Positions 45,268-54,129 of a stretch of DNA of 64,000 nucleotides are shown here, piece after piece (position 1 is the first letter of the stretch; every line of letters begins with the position of its first letter). The position numbers were made by a program, and so were the translations under genes. The stretch lies in assembly GCF_000013885.1 (NCBI RefSeq), contig NC_007964.1:3520001-3584000 (forward strand), read 5' to 3'. This DNA is from Nitrobacter hamburgensis X14 (GTDB lineage: Bacteria > Pseudomonadota > Alphaproteobacteria > Rhizobiales > Xanthobacteraceae). The notes beneath the pieces were generated by a model. The model was not told where the DNA came from, ran no database searches, and saw nothing but the letters and a program-made list of their open reading frames with translations.

Positions 45268-46431
45268 ATGGCAGTCTACGGTCTCTACACCCACATCGCA
45301 TCGAACAAGATCCGTTCGATGTTTTTGCTCGCCGGGCTGTTCGTCCTCATTTACGTGATGGTGTTCGCGGGCGCGCTGATCGGCGAAGTCCTGCAGTTCG
45401 ACGCCAGCCGCACCGCGACGTTCTATCTCACCCGGGCCTGGCATGACCTGATCGTCGCCTTCCCCTTCGCCACGGCGGGTTCGGCGCTGTGGATCGTGAT
45501 CGCCTATTTCTTCCATCAGTGGCTGATCGATGCGGTCACCGGCGGCCATGATGTCAGCCGCAAGGACCAGCCGCGGCTCTACAACCTGCTGGAAAACCTC
45601 TGCATCTCGCGCGGCATCCCGATGCCGAAGCTGAAGGTGGTGAACACCGACGCGGTCAATGCCTTCGCCACCGGCCTGAACCGCCGCCAATACGCCATCA
45701 CCGTCACCACCGGTCTGATGAAGGCGCTCAACGACCGGGAAATGGAAGCGGTGCTCGGCCACGAGCTGACCCACATCCGCAACGGCGACGTGCAGTTGAT
45801 GGTGGTCGCCGTCGTCATCGCCGGGGTGATCGGCTTCGTCGCCGAGTTGTTCTTCCGCATCTTCTTCAACAGCGGCACGCGGATCAGCGGCGGAGGTTGG
45901 CGCTCGTCCCGCTCGTCCTCGTCCAGCGGCAGCAGCGACAGCAAGGGCGGCGGAGGCGGCGCCATCATCGCCGTGATTCTCGCCGTGGCCCTGATCGCGC
46001 TGGCCTGGTTTTTGTCGCAGGTGGTGCGGCTGGCGCTGTCGCGCTCGCGCGAACTAATGGCCGATGCCGGCTCGGTCGAATTGACCAAGGATCCAGATGC
46101 CATGATCTCGGCGCTGCGCAAGATCGAGAACCGCGGCGAGCTACCGGGCGCGACCTCGGCCGTGATGGAAATGTGCGTCGACAACCCGCGCGAAGGCTTC
46201 GCCGACCTGTTCGCCACCCATCCGTCGATCGAGACGCGGGTGCGCGCGCTGGTGACATATGCCGGCGGCCACGATCCCGGCCCGATGCAGCCGCACAACC
46301 AGCCCGAGCGCGCCGCGACCGATCCCAAACTGCCCGGCGGACAGGAACTCGCGCCGGGGCCGTGGAGCGAGCCCACGCCGCCGGCCAGCGCGCCGCCGCC
46401 CGCTCCCGGCCCGTGGGGCAATCGCTCCTGA
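45268..46431 (+). CDS. M48 family membrane zinc protease (HtpX-like)
   Basis: This 387-residue protein has zinc motif HELTH in VLGHELTHIRNGDVQL and a later acidic ligand in SRELMADAGSVEL. Two membrane segments precede the protease motif and two follow, one after a Ser/Gly-rich loop (residues about 210-230). A Pro-rich tail of 50 residues ends the protein. It is likely an inner-membrane protease for damaged proteins, acting with LemA. Confidence 0.92.
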   Translation: MAVYGLYTHIASNKIRSMFLLAGLFVLIYVMVFAGALIGEVLQFDASRTATFYLTRAWHDLIVAFPFATAGSALWIVIAYFFHQWLIDAVTGGHDVSRKDQPRLYNLLENLCISRGIPMPKLKVVNTDAVNAFATGLNRRQYAITVTTGLMKALNDREMEAVLGHELTHIRNGDVQLMVVAVVIAGVIGFVAELFFRIFFNSGTRISGGGWRSSRSSSSSGSSDSKGGGGGAIIAVILAVALIALAWFLSQVVRLALSRSRELMADAGSVELTKDPDAMISALRKIENRGELPGATSAVMEMCVDNPREGFADLFATHPSIETRVRALVTYAGGHDPGPMQPHNQPERAATDPKLPGGQELAPGPWSEPTPPASAPPPAPGPWGNRS

Positions 46432-46645
46432 TCTTCTGATCGTCGCCGTGTCGAAGCCGGTTCCTGCTCGCGCAGCGCGCAAGCGGCCGCGATATCTTCA
46501 CGCCTTAACGAATTTTACCAGATTTAACATATCGAATTGAATTCTCCCTCGTTTCTGCCATGGTCGCGCCCCAAGCCAGCATTGGGGATATTCCGGCCAC
46601 GCGACCAGGCGCGGTTGCGGATTTCAGCTTGCTCAAAGGGGTCTC

Positions 46646-47404
46646 ATGGCGAAGCCAGCAGTGATTGTGGTCGGTGCGGACAAGGGCGGGGTCGGCAAGA
46701 CCACGGTTTCGCGCACCGTGCTCGACTATTTCAACGCCAACAACGTGCCCACCCGTGCCTTCGACACTGAATCGCCGCGCGGCACGCTGAGACGCTTTCA
46801 CCCGGATATCACCGAGATCGTCGACATGACGACGACCTCGGACCAGATGAAAATCTTCGACACGCTGAACACGGCCAAAGCCAGCGTCACCGTGATCGAC
46901 GTCCGCGCCGGAATGCTGTCCCCGGCGCTGGGCTCGCTTCGCGACATCGGATTCCTCGATGCGGCCAAGGCCGGGCAGATCACCTTCGCGGTGTTCCACA
47001 TCCTCGGCCCCTCGATCGCCTCGCTGGACGAGATCGCGGAGACCGCGAACTTCATGTCCGGCGCGAAATATTTCCTGGTGAAGAATTTCATCAACAACAC
47101 GAGCTTCTTCGAGTGGGACCAGGCGACCTACAACTCCTACTTCCACAAGATCAAGGACGCGACCGAGATCACCATTCCGAAGCTCAACGAGATGGCCTAC
47201 GAGCAGGTCGAGGTCTCCTCGGTGCCGTTCCTCAAGTTCGTGGCCAACAAGGGACAGAAGAACGAGTCCGCGAACTACTCGTTCGTCCTGCGCGGCTATG
47301 TCCGCCACTGGCTCGCCAATGTCTGGCGCGAGTTCGACCGCATCAAGCTCACCGACATTGTCGCCTCCAAGGAGAAGGGCAGCTCCCGCGCATCGAGCAA
47401 GTAG
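46646..47404 (+). CDS. ParA/MinD-like P-loop ATPase of unknown role (paired, first)
   Basis: This 252-residue cytoplasmic protein has a deviant Walker A ADKGGVGKTT (signature Lys13, catalytic Lys18) and a switch region VTVIDVRAGML, so it belongs to the SIMIBI ATPases that dimerise on ATP. It lacks the DNA-binding N-terminal domain of plasmid ParA. AAAGGGG lies 5 bases upstream of ATG. The next gene encodes a second P-loop protein, which suggests joint action. I do not recognise a characterised orthologue. Confidence 0.85.
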   Translation: MAKPAVIVVGADKGGVGKTTVSRTVLDYFNANNVPTRAFDTESPRGTLRRFHPDITEIVDMTTTSDQMKIFDTLNTAKASVTVIDVRAGMLSPALGSLRDIGFLDAAKAGQITFAVFHILGPSIASLDEIAETANFMSGAKYFLVKNFINNTSFFEWDQATYNSYFHKIKDATEITIPKLNEMAYEQVEVSSVPFLKFVANKGQKNESANYSFVLRGYVRHWLANVWREFDRIKLTDIVASKEKGSSRASSK

Positions 47405-47525
47405 CCGGTCGTTTGAGATTCCAGACCGCCGCCGAAGCGGCGTCCTCAGATGTGCGCAATTGCGCATCGAGAATGACGGTGGAGAGTTTTTCGACATCCT
47501 GCTAGATCGGGATCATCTCTCCGAT

Positions 47526-48203
47526 ATGTCTGTCATGCCCCGCACGCCTGTCTACATCATCTGTTCGCCCCGTCCCCAGGTCGGCAAGACGCTGATCGCG
47601 CGGCAGCTCAGCGAGTATCTCCGCTTGCAGCGGGGCGATGTCCTTGCGTTCGACGTCAACCTGAAGGAACCCTCGCTGGTCGACTACCTGCCGCGCCTCA
47701 CCGAGACCGCGGAGATCGACGACACCTTCGGCAAGATGGCGCTGATGGACCAGTTGATCGTCGATGACGGGCTCGCCAAGGTGATCGACCTCGGCTACCA
47801 CGCCTTCGATGAATTCTTCGGGATGATCGAGGAAATCGGCTTCGTCAAGGAAGCCGCCCGGCGTGGTGTAGCGCCGGTTGTCCTGTTCATCGCCGACAGC
47901 GACCGCGTTTCCGCACGCGGCTACCAAACCCTGCGGGCAACGCTGCCGCCCGGCGCGGTCGTTATCGTCGATAACGAGTTCGTCCTGCGCGGAGAACTGC
48001 CCGAGACCTTCATACACAGTCGGGTGATGCACATCGCAGCACTTCCGGCGTTCCTCAAGAGTTACATCGACCGACTGACCTTCTCCTTCACCGACTATCT
48101 GCGAACGGAGAAGGATACATCCACCGAACTGCATCAGTGGACCCGTAACAACTATTTCAGTTTCCGCGAGATCGAACTGCAACTGGCGCAGCAGCGGGGG
48201 TGA
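47526..48203 (+). CDS. P-loop NTPase-like protein of unknown role (paired, second)
   Basis: This 225-residue protein starts MSVMPRTPVYIICSPRPQVGKTLIAR. The P-loop keeps GKT (Lys21) but has Arg16 where ParA-type proteins have the signature Lys. Later blocks include LAFDVNLKEPSLVDYLP and VVLFIADSDRVSARGY, resembling SIMIBI switch and base-recognition positions. It lies 121 bases after the first ATPase gene. Function unknown; the ATG at 47535 is an alternative start. Confidence 0.75.
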   Translation: MSVMPRTPVYIICSPRPQVGKTLIARQLSEYLRLQRGDVLAFDVNLKEPSLVDYLPRLTETAEIDDTFGKMALMDQLIVDDGLAKVIDLGYHAFDEFFGMIEEIGFVKEAARRGVAPVVLFIADSDRVSARGYQTLRATLPPGAVVIVDNEFVLRGELPETFIHSRVMHIAALPAFLKSYIDRLTFSFTDYLRTEKDTSTELHQWTRNNYFSFREIELQLAQQRG

Positions 48204-48243
48204 GCAAGTCCATCGCCTTCACCCTCCCGAGTGGGTGAAGAAT

Positions 48244-48783
48244 TCAATGCCCCCCGAACGCCATCAGCGTCCGCACCGGGACATCCATCGCGTGCAGCTT
48301 GGCGGCGCCGCCAAGGTCCGGCAGGTCGATGATGAAGCAAGCCGCAACGACATCGGCGCCGATCTGGCGCAGCAGCTTCACCGCACCCTCGGCCGTGCCG
48401 CCGGTCGCAATCAGATCGTCGACCAGAATGACGCGCTCGCCCTTGGCGATGGCGTCGACATGCATTTCCATTTCATCGGTGCCGTATTCGAGCGCATAGG
48501 CCATCCGCACGGTCTGATGCGGCAGCTTGCCCTTCTTGCGGATCGGCACGAATCCGGCAGAGAGCTGGTGCGCCACCGCGCCGCCGAGGATGAAGCCGCG
48601 CGCCTCGATGCCGGCAACCTTGTCGATCTTCGAGCCGGCCCAGGGATGCACAAGCTGATCCACCGCGCGGCGGAACGCGCGCGCGTCGCCAAGCAGCGTG
48701 GTGATGTCGCGGAACATGACCCCCGGCTTCGGATAATCCGGAATGGTGCGGACGGAGGCCTGCAGATCGTCTTCGAATGTCAT
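48244..48783 (-). CDS. apt: Adenine phosphoribosyltransferase
   Basis: This is a 179-residue protein from the ATG at 48783 (MTFEDDLQASVRTIPDYPKPG). It has the PRPP-binding motif VILVDDLIATGGTAE and family blocks MFRDITTLLGDA and GIEARGFILGGAVAH. It salvages adenine to AMP in the cytoplasm. The upstream frame extension is repeat sequence (48816-48900) and was not used. Confidence 0.97.
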   Translation of the reverse strand: MTFEDDLQASVRTIPDYPKPGVMFRDITTLLGDARAFRRAVDQLVHPWAGSKIDKVAGIEARGFILGGAVAHQLSAGFVPIRKKGKLPHQTVRMAYALEYGTDEMEMHVDAIAKGERVILVDDLIATGGTAEGAVKLLRQIGADVVAACFIIDLPDLGGAAKLHAMDVPVRTLMAFGGH

Positions 48784-48815
48784 GTGGCTTTCCCAAATCG
48801 AGATGACCGCTGCAT

Positions 48816-48900
48816 CGTCATTGCGAGCGCAGCGAAGCAATCCAGTGACCTAGGGAGCGCAGTCTGGATTGCTTCGTCGCTACGCTCCTCGCAATGACGG
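48816..48900. repeat. CGTCATTGCGAG-type palindrome
   Basis: Long arms gtcattgcgagcg...gcaatccag and ctggattgcttc...ctcgcaatgac form a near-continuous hairpin between apt and trpE(G). It resembles the copy at 32853-32938. Confidence 0.85.
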
Positions 48901-48913
48901 GCCGAAATCCAGG

Positions 48914-51106
48914 TCACGCTCCTCCCCGACCTTCCCCCCCAAGGGGGGAGGGAGATAGAGCCAGCCGGAACGCATTCTCCACGATCCGCAAGCCGACCTC
49001 GCCGCCGAGTGACATCAGCGATTCGGGGTGAAACTGCACGCCGCCGACCGGCAGCGTCTTGTGCTCGATCGCCATCGGCACGCCGTCGTCGGTGGTCGCC
49101 GTCACCTCCAGCACGTCGGGTAGACCGTCGCGCTCGACATACAGCGAATGATAGCGGCCGATCACGATCTCGTTCGGCAGATTGCGCATCAGCCGCCCGC
49201 CGCGATTCTGTACCCGCGACGGCCGGCCATGCGCCGGCTGTGCGAGCTGGCCGAGACGGCCGCCAAAATACTCGCCGATCGCCTGCACGCCGAGGCAGAC
49301 GCCGAACACCGGCAGCTTCTTCTCCAGCGCGGTGCCGATGGTTTTGGCCATGCCGAAATCCTCGGGCCGGCCGGGACCGGGCGACAGCACCAGCAGGTCG
49401 TAGCTCTGTTTGTCGAGCATGTCCTGGGCGTGGACGTAGCGCACCACGGTGACGCGGGCGCCGACCTGGCGAAAATAATCCGCCAGCATGTGCACGAAAC
49501 TGTCGTCGTGGTCGATCAAAAGCACGCGCTTGCCGGAGCCGGTCGCGTCCGGCGCCACCGCCGAGAGCGGCTTCGGCGCATCGCCGCGCAGCGCCTGAAA
49601 CAGCGCCGCCGCCTTGGTCTGGCACTCGCGGTCCTCAAGCTCCGGCTTGCTGTCGAACAGGCAGGTGGCGCCGACGCGCACCTCCGCGAGCCCGTCCTTC
49701 ATGCGTATGGTGCGGATGGTCAGGCCGGTGTTGATCGAGCCGTCGAAGCCGACGACGCCGAACGCGCCGGCGTACCAGCGCCGCGACGAGCGTTCGTTGT
49801 CCTCGACGAACTGGATCGCCCACTTCTTCGGCGCACCGGTCACCGTCACCGCCCAGGCGTGGGTGAGAAACGCATCGAGCGCATCGAAGCCGGGCCGCAA
49901 GATTCCCTCGACGTGGTCGACGGTATGAAACAGTTTCGAGTAGGTCTCGATCTGGCGGCGCGCGAGCACCTTGATCGTTCCCGGCATACAGATGCGCGCC
50001 TTGTCGTTGCGATCGACGTCGGTACACATGTTGAGCTCGAACTCGTCCTTCTCCGAGTTCAGCAGCTCGCGGATCTGCTCGGCGTCGCCGATGGCGTCGG
50101 CGCCGCGCGCGATGGTGCCGGAGATCGGGCAGGTCTCGATCCGGCGGCCGTCGCTGCGCACGAACATTTCCGGCGAGGCCGACACCAGAAATTCGCCGTC
50201 GCCGAGATTGACCAGCCCGCCATAGGGCGACGGGTTGATCCGGCACAGCCGCTGGAACACTTCGGCCGGCGTGCGCTCGCACGGCTCGGCAAACAACTGT
50301 CCGGGCACCGCCTCGAACAGGTCGCCGCGTGCGAACGCCGCACGCGCGGTTTCCACCGTGGCCTGATACTCCCCAGGTGCGTGATCGGTGAAACCCTGCC
50401 GCCCGGTCTTGGTGTAAACGCTATCACCGGTGTCCGTGGCCAACCCTTCGGTGGACCGGCCGCCGAAGGCGAACTCGAAATTCAGCGTTACGCCGCGGCC
50501 GGTGGCGCGGTCATAGGCGAGCAGCCGATCCGGGACGAACAGCACGATGTCGCGCTGGTCGGCCTCGCGCGCGCGCTTCTGCACCAGATCTTCCATCTGG
50601 AACACGAGATCGTAGGCGAAGGCGCCGTAGAGCCCGAGCATGGGATCGTCCGGCGACGCGAACGCCGCCACCAGCGCCCGCACCAGCGCCATCACGCTGG
50701 CGCGCCGGGTGCGCTGTTCCTCTTCCACCGGCGCCTCGCCGCGCACGATGTGACCGGCGATCCGGCGCGCGGTCTTTTCGGTGACGACCGCACAGGGTTC
50801 GCTTAAGGTGTCGCCGAGGAAAGCGATCAGCACCTCGCCACGGGCATTGGTGGCTTCGATGGCAAAATTCAGTCCGGTGGTTTCGATTTTGAGCGGCGGA
50901 TCGGCAAAGCCGAGGTCGAAACTCTCATAACGTCCCGGCACCGTCGTGCCCGACGACAGCACCAGGCCGCGGCGGCGGTCGAGTAGGCCGATCAGATCGT
51001 CGAGCCGGCTGCCGCCGGTAAAATGCTCGATCGACCGGCTGATGACCAGACCACCGGCGGTCGCGTACTCGCTTTGCGCGGGAAGGGAAAAGACGGTCCT
51101 GTTCAT
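48914..51106 (-). CDS. trpE(G): Fused anthranilate synthase TrpE(G)
   Basis: This 730-residue fusion makes anthranilate from chorismate and glutamine, the first step of tryptophan synthesis. The N-terminal 510 residues are component I (for example PSPYGGLVNLGDGEFLVSASPEMFV and CPISGTIARG). The rest is the glutamine amidotransferase: VLLIDHDDSFVHMLADYF, nucleophile Cys in PVFGVCLGVQAIGEYFGG, and QFHPES. The fusion is typical of rhizobia and relatives. AGAGGA precedes the ATG. The last dozen residues (LSPSPLGGEGRGGA) come from a family E repeat. Expression is controlled by the upstream attenuator. Confidence 0.96.
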   Translation of the reverse strand: MNRTVFSLPAQSEYATAGGLVISRSIEHFTGGSRLDDLIGLLDRRRGLVLSSGTTVPGRYESFDLGFADPPLKIETTGLNFAIEATNARGEVLIAFLGDTLSEPCAVVTEKTARRIAGHIVRGEAPVEEEQRTRRASVMALVRALVAAFASPDDPMLGLYGAFAYDLVFQMEDLVQKRAREADQRDIVLFVPDRLLAYDRATGRGVTLNFEFAFGGRSTEGLATDTGDSVYTKTGRQGFTDHAPGEYQATVETARAAFARGDLFEAVPGQLFAEPCERTPAEVFQRLCRINPSPYGGLVNLGDGEFLVSASPEMFVRSDGRRIETCPISGTIARGADAIGDAEQIRELLNSEKDEFELNMCTDVDRNDKARICMPGTIKVLARRQIETYSKLFHTVDHVEGILRPGFDALDAFLTHAWAVTVTGAPKKWAIQFVEDNERSSRRWYAGAFGVVGFDGSINTGLTIRTIRMKDGLAEVRVGATCLFDSKPELEDRECQTKAAALFQALRGDAPKPLSAVAPDATGSGKRVLLIDHDDSFVHMLADYFRQVGARVTVVRYVHAQDMLDKQSYDLLVLSPGPGRPEDFGMAKTIGTALEKKLPVFGVCLGVQAIGEYFGGRLGQLAQPAHGRPSRVQNRGGRLMRNLPNEIVIGRYHSLYVERDGLPDVLEVTATTDDGVPMAIEHKTLPVGGVQFHPESLMSLGGEVGLRIVENAFRLALSPSPLGGEGRGGA

Positions 51107-51154
51107 GCGGTCCTCTTACGAGACTTGCGGAGGGAGCGCCACACAGGACAAACG

Positions 51155-51186
51155 AAAAAAGGCCGTCGTTCTGCATGACGGCCTTT
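51155..51186 (-). terminator. trp attenuator terminator
   Basis: On the minus strand the stem aaaggccgtc / gacggccttt (10 bp, 9-nt loop) is followed by TTTTTT. It lies between trpL and trpE(G), 49 bases before the trpE(G) start, as expected for a transcription attenuator. Confidence 0.9.
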
Positions 51187-51223
51187 GACGATCAAAACTG
51201 AAACAAAATCGCACCGGCCACCT

Positions 51224-51271
51224 TCAGAAGGTGGGCCACCAGAGACGGGTCAGGCGGGCGACGGTGTTCAT
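51224..51271 (-). CDS. trpL: trp leader peptide TrpL
   Basis: A 15-codon frame encodes MNTVARLTRLWWPTF with two adjacent Trp codons (51236-51241) and a TGA stop. A hairpin (ccaccttc / gaaggtgg) spans the stop codon, and the terminator hairpin follows 38 bases later. Stalling at the Trp codons when tryptophan is scarce would prevent the terminator from forming, the classical attenuation logic known from rhizobial trpE(G). Confidence 0.88.
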   Translation of the reverse strand: MNTVARLTRLWWPTF

Positions 51272-51426
51272 AGCCGCGAAATCATCACCCTGATTGCGCG
51301 ATGTCAAGGGCGTTCACGGCCGGGCGCGGGCCGCTTTTGCAGCGAATTCGAACCCGCTGCGATCACGCGGTTGCGCATCAAGCAATCCGGGCTAGATTCG
51401 ACGTGACCCTGAACCGGGAGGACATC

Positions 51427-51924
51427 ATGACGTTCAAAGCCGTGAGCGACAGTTTCAAGGACGGCGACTACCTCGGCAAGGATCATGTCCTGTCGGCGGA
51501 TTTCGGTTTCGGCTGCGCGGGCGGCAACCGGTCGCCGCACCTGCGCTGGAGCGGCGCGCCGGAGGGCACGAAGAGCTTCGCCGTGACCTGCTACGATCCG
51601 GACGCGCCGACCGGCAGCGGCTTCTGGCACTGGGTCGTCATCAATATTCCGGTCTCGGTGACGGAGCTTACGCTCGACGCCGGCAATCCCAAAAGCGGCA
51701 AGCTTCCGAAGGGTGCGCTGCAGACCCGCACCGATTTCGGCGCCGCCGGCTATGGCGGCCCCTGCCCGCCTGAAGGCGATCACCCGCATCGGTATTTCTT
51801 CACCGTGTATGCCGTCGGCGGCGACATCAACGCCAACGCCGACACCTCGGCGGCGGTGATCGGGTTCCAGCTTCATTTCAACACGCTGGCGAAATCGGCG
51901 GTGATGGGCCTGTTCAAGCGCTGA
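51427..51924 (+). CDS. YbhB/YbcL family (PEBP/Raf kinase inhibitor-like) protein
   Basis: This is a 165-residue protein from the ATG at 51427, preceded by GGGAGG. It has PEBP family motifs: CAGGNRSPHLRWSGAPEGTKSFAVTCYDPDAPTGSGFWHWVVINIP, here split over residues 30-76, and GYGGPCPPEGDHPHRYFFTVYA. It should be a cytoplasmic ligand-binding protein; no signal peptide. Function in bacteria is unclear. Confidence 0.93.
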   Translation: MTFKAVSDSFKDGDYLGKDHVLSADFGFGCAGGNRSPHLRWSGAPEGTKSFAVTCYDPDAPTGSGFWHWVVINIPVSVTELTLDAGNPKSGKLPKGALQTRTDFGAAGYGGPCPPEGDHPHRYFFTVYAVGGDINANADTSAAVIGFQLHFNTLAKSAVMGLFKR

Positions 51925-51948
51925 CGGCGGGCCCGCGTTCCCGAAACG

Positions 51949-51978
51949 AAAAACGGCTCCCGCAAGAGAGCCGTTTTG
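51949..51978. terminator. Bidirectional terminator
   Basis: A 10-bp perfect stem aaaacggctc / gagccgtttt with A and T runs at the two outer ends lies between the convergent PEBP gene and fbcH, so it can stop transcription from both sides. Confidence 0.93.
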
Positions 51979-52000
51979 ATTCAGCGCGTCCCACACAAAT

Positions 52001-54067
52001 TCAATGCGCGTCGGCCCAGACCGCCTTCTTGGTGAAGTAGAGCAGCCCGGCAAACACGAGCATGAAAATCATGACCTGCAGACCGATCCGCTTGCGCTCC
52101 TCCAGCTTCGGCTCGGCGGCCCACATCAGGAAGGCGGACACGTCCTTCGCATATTGATCGACCTTCTGCGGCGTCCCGTCGTCATACGTCACCTGGTCGT
52201 CCGACAGCGGGTTCGGCATCTTGATGGCATGGCCCGGGAAGTACTGGTTGTAGAACGAGCCCTCCGGCAGCGCGAACCCTTTGGGCGGCTCGTCCTTGAA
52301 ACCGGTCAGGAGTGCATAGATGTAATTCGGGCCTTTTTCCTGGAACTGGGTAAAGGCATCGAAGATGAACTGCGGGAAGCCGCGCTCGTAGCCGCGCGCC
52401 TTGGCCATCAGGGAAAGATCGGGCGGAGCCGCACCGCCGTTGGCCGCGCGAGCGGCGTTCTCGTTTGGAAACGGCGCCGGAAGCCTGTCGGCGAGACGTC
52501 CCGGCCGCTCGAACATGTCGCCGGCGTCGTTGGGACCGTCCTTCACCTGGATCTCGGAAGCCAGCGCTTCGGCCTGGGCGATGGAAAAGCCCGGACCGCC
52601 GGGATCGGCCAGGTTGCGATAGTGCAGCAGGTTCATCGAATGGCAGGACGCACAGACGTCCTTGTAGACCTTGTAGCCGCGCTGCAGCTGGCCCTGATCG
52701 AATTTTCCGAACGGGCCCGCGAACGACCAGCTCAGCGAGGACGGAGCCGGCGGGCCATGCCCCTCCGCCGCCCGCGCCGTCGAGCCGCTATCCAGCGCCA
52801 GCAATCCGACGGCCGCGAGCACCGCCAAGGCCGAGGCCACATAGCGTTTCTTCCCCAACACGTCGTCGGCGATCGAATTGGGAACAGTGCGAGGCTTCTC
52901 GATGCGGCTCAGGGTCGGCAGCACGATCAGGAAATAGGCGAAGTAGCACACCGTCAGGATGCGCCCGACGATCACATAAATGCCTTCCGGCGGCTGCGCG
53001 CCCAGATAGCCGAGGCCGAGACAGACCGCGACAAAAATCCAGAAGAACTGCTTGGCGAGCGGACGATAACGCACCGAGCGGGTCTTGGCGGAATCGAGCC
53101 AGGGCAGGAAGGCCAGAACCAGAATGGCGCTGAACATCGCCACCACGCCCGCGAGCTTGTTCGGGATCGAGCGCAGGATCGCGTAGAACGGCAGATAGTA
53201 CCATTCCGGCACGATGTGCGCGGGCGTCACGCCCGGGTTGGCCGGGATGTAGTTGTCGGGATCTCCGAGATAGTTCGGGATGTAGAAGACGAACCAGCAA
53301 TAGAACAGGATGAAGCAGGACAGGCCGAATGCATCCTTGGTGGTCGCGTAAGGTGTGAACGGCACCGTATCCTTCGCGGTCTTGGGCTCGACGCCGGCCG
53401 GATTGTTCTGACCGGCGACATGCAGCGCCCAGACGTGCAGCACAACCACGCCCGCGATCACGAACGGCAGCAGGTAGTGCAGCGAGAAGAAGCGATTGAG
53501 CGTCGGATTGCCGACCGAATAGCCGCCCCACAGCAGGGTCACGATGCTCTCGCCGAAATAGGGAATGGCGGAGAACAGGTTGGTGATGACGGTCGCGCCC
53601 CAGAAACTCATCTGACCCCACGGCAGCACGTAGCCCATGAAGCCGGTCGCCATCATCAACAGGTAGATGATGACGCCGAGGATCCAGAGGACCTCGCGCG
53701 GTTCCTTGTAGGAGCCGTAATACAGGCCGCGAAGCATGTGGACATAAACGGCGATGAAGAACATCGAGGCGCCGTTCGAATGGAGATAACGCAACAGCCA
53801 GCCGTAGTCGACGTCGCGGACGATGGCTTCGACCGAATTGAAGGCCATGGTCGCTTCCGGCGTGTAGTGCATCGCCAGGATCACGCCGGTTACGATCTGC
53901 ACGGCAAGCATGAAGGAGAGGATGCCGCCGAACGTCCACCAGTAGTTCAGGTTGCGCGGCGTCGGATAGGCGACGAACGAGGAATGCACGAGGCCGAAGA
54001 TCGGCAAGCGCCGCTCGATCCATTTGATGACGGGATTTTGCGGCTGGAAGCTGGATGGTCCGCTCAT
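52001..54067 (-). CDS. fbcH: Fused cytochrome b/c1 of the bc1 complex (FbcH)
   Basis: This 688-residue precursor carries two subunits of the ubiquinol-cytochrome c reductase. Residues 1-420 form cytochrome b with eight membrane spans and paired heme histidines (LHSNGASMFFIAVYVHMLRG and LLPFVIAGVVVLHVWALH regions), plus the quinone-site PEW in HIVPEWYYLP. An internal signal-like segment precedes cytochrome c1, with heme motif CASCH and a C-terminal membrane anchor. In Bradyrhizobium japonicum such a precursor is cleaved after synthesis. It is cotranscribed with fbcF. Confidence 0.96.
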   Translation of the reverse strand: MSGPSSFQPQNPVIKWIERRLPIFGLVHSSFVAYPTPRNLNYWWTFGGILSFMLAVQIVTGVILAMHYTPEATMAFNSVEAIVRDVDYGWLLRYLHSNGASMFFIAVYVHMLRGLYYGSYKEPREVLWILGVIIYLLMMATGFMGYVLPWGQMSFWGATVITNLFSAIPYFGESIVTLLWGGYSVGNPTLNRFFSLHYLLPFVIAGVVVLHVWALHVAGQNNPAGVEPKTAKDTVPFTPYATTKDAFGLSCFILFYCWFVFYIPNYLGDPDNYIPANPGVTPAHIVPEWYYLPFYAILRSIPNKLAGVVAMFSAILVLAFLPWLDSAKTRSVRYRPLAKQFFWIFVAVCLGLGYLGAQPPEGIYVIVGRILTVCYFAYFLIVLPTLSRIEKPRTVPNSIADDVLGKKRYVASALAVLAAVGLLALDSGSTARAAEGHGPPAPSSLSWSFAGPFGKFDQGQLQRGYKVYKDVCASCHSMNLLHYRNLADPGGPGFSIAQAEALASEIQVKDGPNDAGDMFERPGRLADRLPAPFPNENAARAANGGAAPPDLSLMAKARGYERGFPQFIFDAFTQFQEKGPNYIYALLTGFKDEPPKGFALPEGSFYNQYFPGHAIKMPNPLSDDQVTYDDGTPQKVDQYAKDVSAFLMWAAEPKLEERKRIGLQVMIFMLVFAGLLYFTKKAVWADAH

Positions 54068-54129
54068 GATGCGATCCTGAATGCGATCCTGAGGAATGAA
54101 CGACGCGTTCGGGGCGGGTCTTTTTGGCC

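Noticed and set aside
49148..50806. 552-residue open frame opposite trpE(G)
   Set aside because: Shadow frame of trpE(G); no family similarity.
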